DNA from: Seriola aureovittata
Lineage: Eukaryota; Chordata; Actinopteri; Carangiformes; Carangidae
DNA length: 64,000 nt
NCBI RefSeq assembly: GCF_021018895.1
Contig: NC_079375.1
Location: forward strand, 8,898,732 to 8,962,731
Reading direction: 5' to 3'
A program made the translations under genes and the position numbers. The notes below the pieces were generated by a model. It did not search any database. It worked only from the letters and a program-made list of their open reading frames with translations, and had not been told where the DNA came from. Every line of letters starts with the position of its first letter. Position 1 is the stretch's first letter. This document shows positions 59,641-64,000 of this stretch, one piece after another.

Positions 59641-61984
59641 ATCGCTCCCTCACTCTGTCTCTCAACAGGAGACATGTAACAAGCAACAGGTTAACTGGTT
59701 GGCTCTTGCAAACATTGCCATTCTACTTCCCGGTTTGAATGATTAATGTTACTCCATGTAGCATTTTTAAACATTAAACAAGCACGGTCAAGATGATCAG
59801 TATCGTCTTCCTTGCTGCAGTGGTGTCGTTAGCAGTGATGTTTTCCAAAAAGTAAGACCTCATTTCTCATGAATAATGTTGCAGCTTCTTCAGCTAAAAT
59901 CTATTTCTTTGTCAGTACTGAACAGGATAAGCATGTCAGAGATGTTCTTGTTTTTCTCTCCATTTTCCCAGACTTCACTTCTTTCTCATTCCACCATCTG
60001 CTTGTGTAAAATCTTGAAATCTTTATCTCTGTTTGTGCTGGGTAAACAGCACCGACCCAGTGGCACATCAAGTGAAACGCAGTATAGAGGCTGGGAGAAT
60101 ATGTCAGTCCCACACTTTGCTTTGCTTTCAGTAATTACACAAATGTCTCAAAATGTGTCTCAGAATATTTTGAAGTCACAGCATCACACATGCTAAATAT
60201 TAGAAAACACCGACAAAAACACTGAATATAAAAGGCTAAATGATTCACATATACTCCTAGAAGAGATATTAATCAGAGAAAGACTGTGATACCCTTCATA
60301 GCGTCTTTATTCTCAAGACGACGACACAGTTGATGTGCAGCGGAGTCCAGTTAAGTGCTCGACCTTGACCATCTGCTGGGTGGGAGAAAGGCTGACGTCT
60401 CCCAGAGGACAGACAGAGGTGCTACTGAGGGTGAAGGAGAAAGAGAAACCAAACAGACTGACTAGAAAGAAGGGCAAATTCAATTTGATATTATGGACAG
60501 TTTGACATGGAAAAGTTAAATATTTGATATTATTTAAAACCCCAGATGTAGCCCTTCTGCATACCACCAATTAATATGCATTTTGTTGGTACAAAAATTC
60601 AAGGGTACATACAAGATGAGTTTGTTCAAACCAGTCTTAGAGCTAACCAGCTACATACAAATAACCTGATAATAAATTTTAAAATAGCACAGAGGTAAAG
60701 CACCGTACTTGAAAAATTGAATTGAAACTGAATGTGAAAACAGCAGATTCAGTAGAATTGTATTTGTTTGTAATTGTAATCTCTCGGCCTGACGGAAAAA
60801 AAAAAGTGGGTTGAGACAGTCACAGTAAAATTAGTTCAAACCAATTTGATATACAATATGTCTCCATCTTAGTTCTCCCTACATGGCAAATCCTACCTGT
60901 CACCTCCTCCAGCCAGGTGAAGAAAAGCACCGAGCATGATTTACAAACACATAGTCAACTGGATCTGGAATTGCACATGAAAACTAGCAATTGAATCCTG
61001 CTGGAAAGTTATGATCAATCCCCTTCTGACATCCACTACTGGATTGTTTTTTTTTTTTTTTTTTTTATTGTCCTTGGACAGTGAGTCCACATTTGCAAGT
61101 TCCTCTCAGAAACAAAAGGATTCTGTTCATTATGTGCCAACAAGAGAAGAATCTAACAGTGACTATGGGGGCGACTTTGCAGTTGCAGTCATGCCACCCA
61201 GAGTAGCTATGAGGGAAGATGGGCACTTTTTCCTGTTAGTAACTGTTAGCACTATAGTGAAATCATTTGGGTGTAAAAGCTCAGACAAGCGTTCTGTGAG
61301 CCAACAAAGTGCAGGCACCAATTAATTGTCAGTGGAATTGTTCCAGGTTTTGTCACAGATCACAGGATTTCTTGCCTAGTTTCTTGATTTAGAAGACATT
61401 TGTTCTTTTTAGCAATACACATTGAAGCTCCCATGTCATACAACTAATATGTATGCTCATTTTTTTTCCCTTATATGGAATCTAAACGCTCATTGTTACG
61501 TGACACAACGCTGCAGAGGCTTTGCTTCGATTACTGTTTGTTTATCTGAAATGCAGGGCATGTGTGTTTGAACGGAAATAGATTTTAGTCAAGGTACAGC
61601 AAGAGAGCAGTGCAGACAAAACACGCTAGCTACTGTGGGTGCGACACAAGTTCCTCTTGAGGGCAAACAACGCAAGAGGCCTGTTGCAGGGGATGATAAT
61701 TGAATGAAATAGAGATTGGATTGGAAGCTCCTGTCACTGCCAGACACATCGCCAGGTTGATGACTCGTCGCCTCGGGCCCCCAGGGTCTTGCTGGTGAGA
61801 AAGAAACAGCCTGTTTGGATGGCTCAGTGCGTTTGCCTTTAAACTGTCCTGCTCAGAGCAGGTGGGTTATAACTGCACATGGACTGTCATATTTTTATAT
61901 TTCAACAACCGAGTGCAATCTTGCCTTTTCCTCGCAAATATTCAGATGCACACACAAATTGAGGCTTTCAGTTAAGTACAAGTA
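59641..61984. other. Noncoding stretch with a 20-T tract
   Basis: A run of 20 T at 61047-61066. Frames at 59876-60570 and 61011-61325 have no domains; the latter starts just before the poly-T, giving a run of Phe. No exon called. Confidence 0.4.
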
Positions 61985-62038
61985 TGCACACACACACACA
62001 CACACTCTCACACACTAACACACTGAAACTCACACACT
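61985..62038. repeat. (CA)n microsatellite with imperfect tail
   Basis: About nine CA units, then CACA words interspersed with CT and TA. Confidence 0.9.
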
Positions 62039-62234
62039 GAGCAAAAACAAAAGAGGGAATGGGAACCCTTTCAGTTTTAATTAGTCACTGCTGCTGTGTT
62101 TTGGAGGCGGTGCAGGGGTCAACAGTAATTGGGTTGTTTTCATATTGAGGCATTCAGAGCAGAACGGAGGGATATGGGTCACAACGAAGTGATCCCTGAA
62201 TCCCACTGCCTGCTTTCCACCCTCTCTTCCTGCC

Positions 62235-62280
62235 CTCCTCCTCCTTCTCCTCCTCCTCCTCCTCCTCTTCCTCTTCTCCT
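62235..62280. repeat. (TCC)n trinucleotide array
   Basis: Interrupted TCC/TTC repeat of about 46 bases, purine-rich on the minus strand. Frames through it give poly-Pro or poly-Glu and are artefacts. Confidence 0.95.
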
Positions 62281-62689
62281 GCTACCCCCATCCATCCTGG
62301 CACCGGCGCATTCACTGGAAAGACTTGTGTATCCTGGCAGGCCTGGCAACTGGAGAGGGGCCACGGCACCACCCTCCCCACACAGCTCCAAGTCAGTTCT
62401 CACCAAGACCAAATGGAGGAATCTGGAGAGCTCGGCCATTCCATGAAAGAACGGGCTTCTGGGAACATGTCTGGGAAAATAGAAGGAGGCGAGGACTCAG
62501 AATGAGGCTGAGGAATCGCAGTCCCTGGAAGTAATGCCAGGATTTTCTTCACCAGCAAAACCCAGAGCGCCAAAGTGTGGAGTGCCAAGCCAAACTTAGA
62601 GAAGCCAGCTTCGGAACATAGAGAGGGAGATGATAGAAATGGTAAGACGACGGAAATGATTCAGTGAGAGCACTACTGTGGAGGATAGA
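62281..62689. other. GC-richer noncoding block
   Basis: Short overlapping frames on both strands. A donor-like AATG|GTAAGA occurs at about 62637-62646, but all frames in front of it are closed within about 40 codons and no acceptor is evident. Could be an untranslated exon; evidence is weak. Confidence 0.25.
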
Positions 62690-63350
62690 CACCATCCAGA
62701 TGGTCAGCTCAGTGGCTTTTTAATAAATTATTCATCAGCTTCTTTCAATGTATGACGCCCGAAGCATAAAACTTTATTTTTGTTTCATATTCATGGATCA
62801 AACGTGAAGAACGAGTATTCTTATCCGCACTTTTTTTATGACAATTGCATCACATTAATATGGAGAGTTAGCATCAATTACACACAAATACATAATGAAT
62901 GCGCATAGGCTCTCCAAGCAGTGAAGTGCCTTTAAGGGGTAATACCAGATAGTAGGACAATGGCGGCAGAGTTTTCCAAGCTGATTGCACTAGGCAGGTT
63001 GGAGTGATATCAAAATGATGTTGGAAGGACCATTTTCTGACAGATGCGCATTAAGATGAAATGGCCTTGAAGGACTCTGATATTGCAAGGCTGGTCATGA
63101 TAAATTATAAAACCAAGAAGCTGCCAGCCGTAGGTCTCTGCAGTGGTACCTCTCATGTACAGTAGTTTATTGCAGTTTGTCTTTTTTTAAATATATTTTT
63201 CATCGGCTCGCTGCTTTGGAGCTTTTACGCATTATTGAGCAGATCAGTTAAAACTAGTATTTACCCGGGCAATCAAACTTTATTGTGTTTCCTGAGGCTT
63301 GAAGTCGCTGTCCAGTGTGTTTTACAGTAAACAAAGCAAGATAACGCGAG
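62690..63350. promoter_or_regulatory. Candidate conserved noncoding element
   Basis: About 660 bases free of repeats and of long frames, dense in TTTTTAATAAATTATTCATC, CATCAATTACACAC, GACAATTGCATCACATTAATATGG, GATAAATTATAAAACC and GGGCAATCAAACTTTATTG words. In sum this is the most enhancer-like stretch in the window. Conservation is untested. Confidence 0.35.
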
Positions 63351-64000
63351 AAATCTTCTAGTAATTGAAAGTTGAGATGAAAATAGGAGGGACATTTGTA
63401 TGAGCTGCCAATTGACCATTCATAATAATCCTTTCCCCGAGCAGCAATTGTTCAGTCATAGCATAGCAGCTGTAACTAGGCACGACAGGCATGTCAAGCT
63501 TTGGTTCTCTCCACATGTTGAAGTGGCGTGCATGACGCTCTATTCAGGAAAGTACTCAAGATTTAGGTCGTTCATGTCTTTTTTATCACCTTTTCAAATC
63601 CAAAAATACAAGAACAGAAATGTTAGGGATGGATTAAACCCTGTGTTTTTTGTCTGCTCTAACATGAGCCACTGGTTTTAGGTTCCTTCACCAAAGGATT
63701 TTTATCAACAGTTAGCATTACTTCCCAGGCAAAGAGTTAGCTCATTAGCTGACTGCATTATTATAACAGGTTCAGGACCAATATATCGACAATGTGGATG
63801 CCGGTGTAACTCCAGTTCTGCATGCTTAGGATAATGTCATTGATCTGTATTGGATATTAGGAAGTTTACCTGAATTGATTGTGCCAAACTCTTCAGTTTT
63901 TCCTCAAATCAGGAAGCACAATAGTAACATCCAAACAGAGGAATGTTTTAATATTTAATATTACTGGACTATAATACCAAGGCTAACTGGCTCTGCCCTG
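63351..64000. other. Noncoding stretch at right edge
   Basis: A 93-codon plus-strand frame (63400-63681) has no domain. No repeat recognised; the sequence runs off the window. Confidence 0.4.

Noticed and set aside
62154..62439. Frames with poly-Glu or poly-Pro tracts
   Set aside because: Produced by the TCC array; no other coding evidence.
62600..62650. Donor-like AATG|GTAAGA
   Set aside because: No paired acceptor and all upstream frames close; not enough for an exon call.
1..64000. CRISPR arrays, operons, riboswitches, rRNA or prokaryotic mobile elements
   Set aside because: No regularly spaced direct repeats, no ribosome binding sites and no bacterial-type genes are visible; the sequence is vertebrate-like.

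Overview
This window looks like vertebrate, most likely percomorph teleost, nuclear DNA. The reasons are its AT-rich composition, abundant (CA)n/(GT)n microsatellites, and several dispersed repeats that I recognise from memory as common in spiny-rayed fish genomes. It has no bacterial-type gene layout, operons, ribosome binding sites, CRISPR array or phage module. I found no protein-coding exon I can defend: the open frames are short, overlap one another on both strands and lack recognisable domains. The one recognisable protein-coding relic is a decayed LINE reverse transcriptase on the minus strand (about 12.39-13.56 kb). The window therefore reads as a gene desert or a large intron.

Layout. 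0-9.3 kb: mostly unique sequence with a (TG)n array and an 18-bp-arm hairpin at the left edge, a compact promoter-like cluster near 4.85 kb, and a fish repeat at 5.5-6.06 kb containing two related modules. 9.3-10.0 kb: an old element with inverted ends. 12.4-13.6 kb: the LINE relic. 16.0-16.6 kb: the longest open frame (198 aa, no recognised domain). 18.18-18.45 kb: a 273-bp hAT-like MITE with a perfect 8-bp target-site duplication. 20.28-20.46 kb: a possible noncoding exon between strong splice signals. 27.2-27.8, 29.3, 32.5, 33.1, 34.8, 35.8, 40.0, 44.5, 45.4, 47.2-47.9, 52.3-52.9 and 57.2 kb: recognisable repeat fragments. 36.81-37.87 kb: a 1066-bp hAT-like non-autonomous element with a 7/8 target-site duplication. 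49.7-51.2 kb: possible matched ends of another transposon. 58.8-62.3 kb: rich in microsatellites.

Between the repeats lie stretches that look like vertebrate conserved noncoding or enhancer DNA: low in repeats, with clustered homeodomain (TAATTA), octamer (ATTTGCAT), SOX (CATTGTT) or AP-2-like sites. The best are about 22.85-23.05, 26.5-27.0, 31.0-31.4, 35.04-35.53, 36.0-36.24, 46.3-46.65, 56.98-57.14 and 62.7-63.35 kb. Conservation cannot be tested from one sequence, so these are inferences.

No clear novel gene system is visible. The most useful leads are the two hAT-like insertions with checkable duplications, the candidate noncoding exon, the promoter-like cluster and the enhancer-like blocks.
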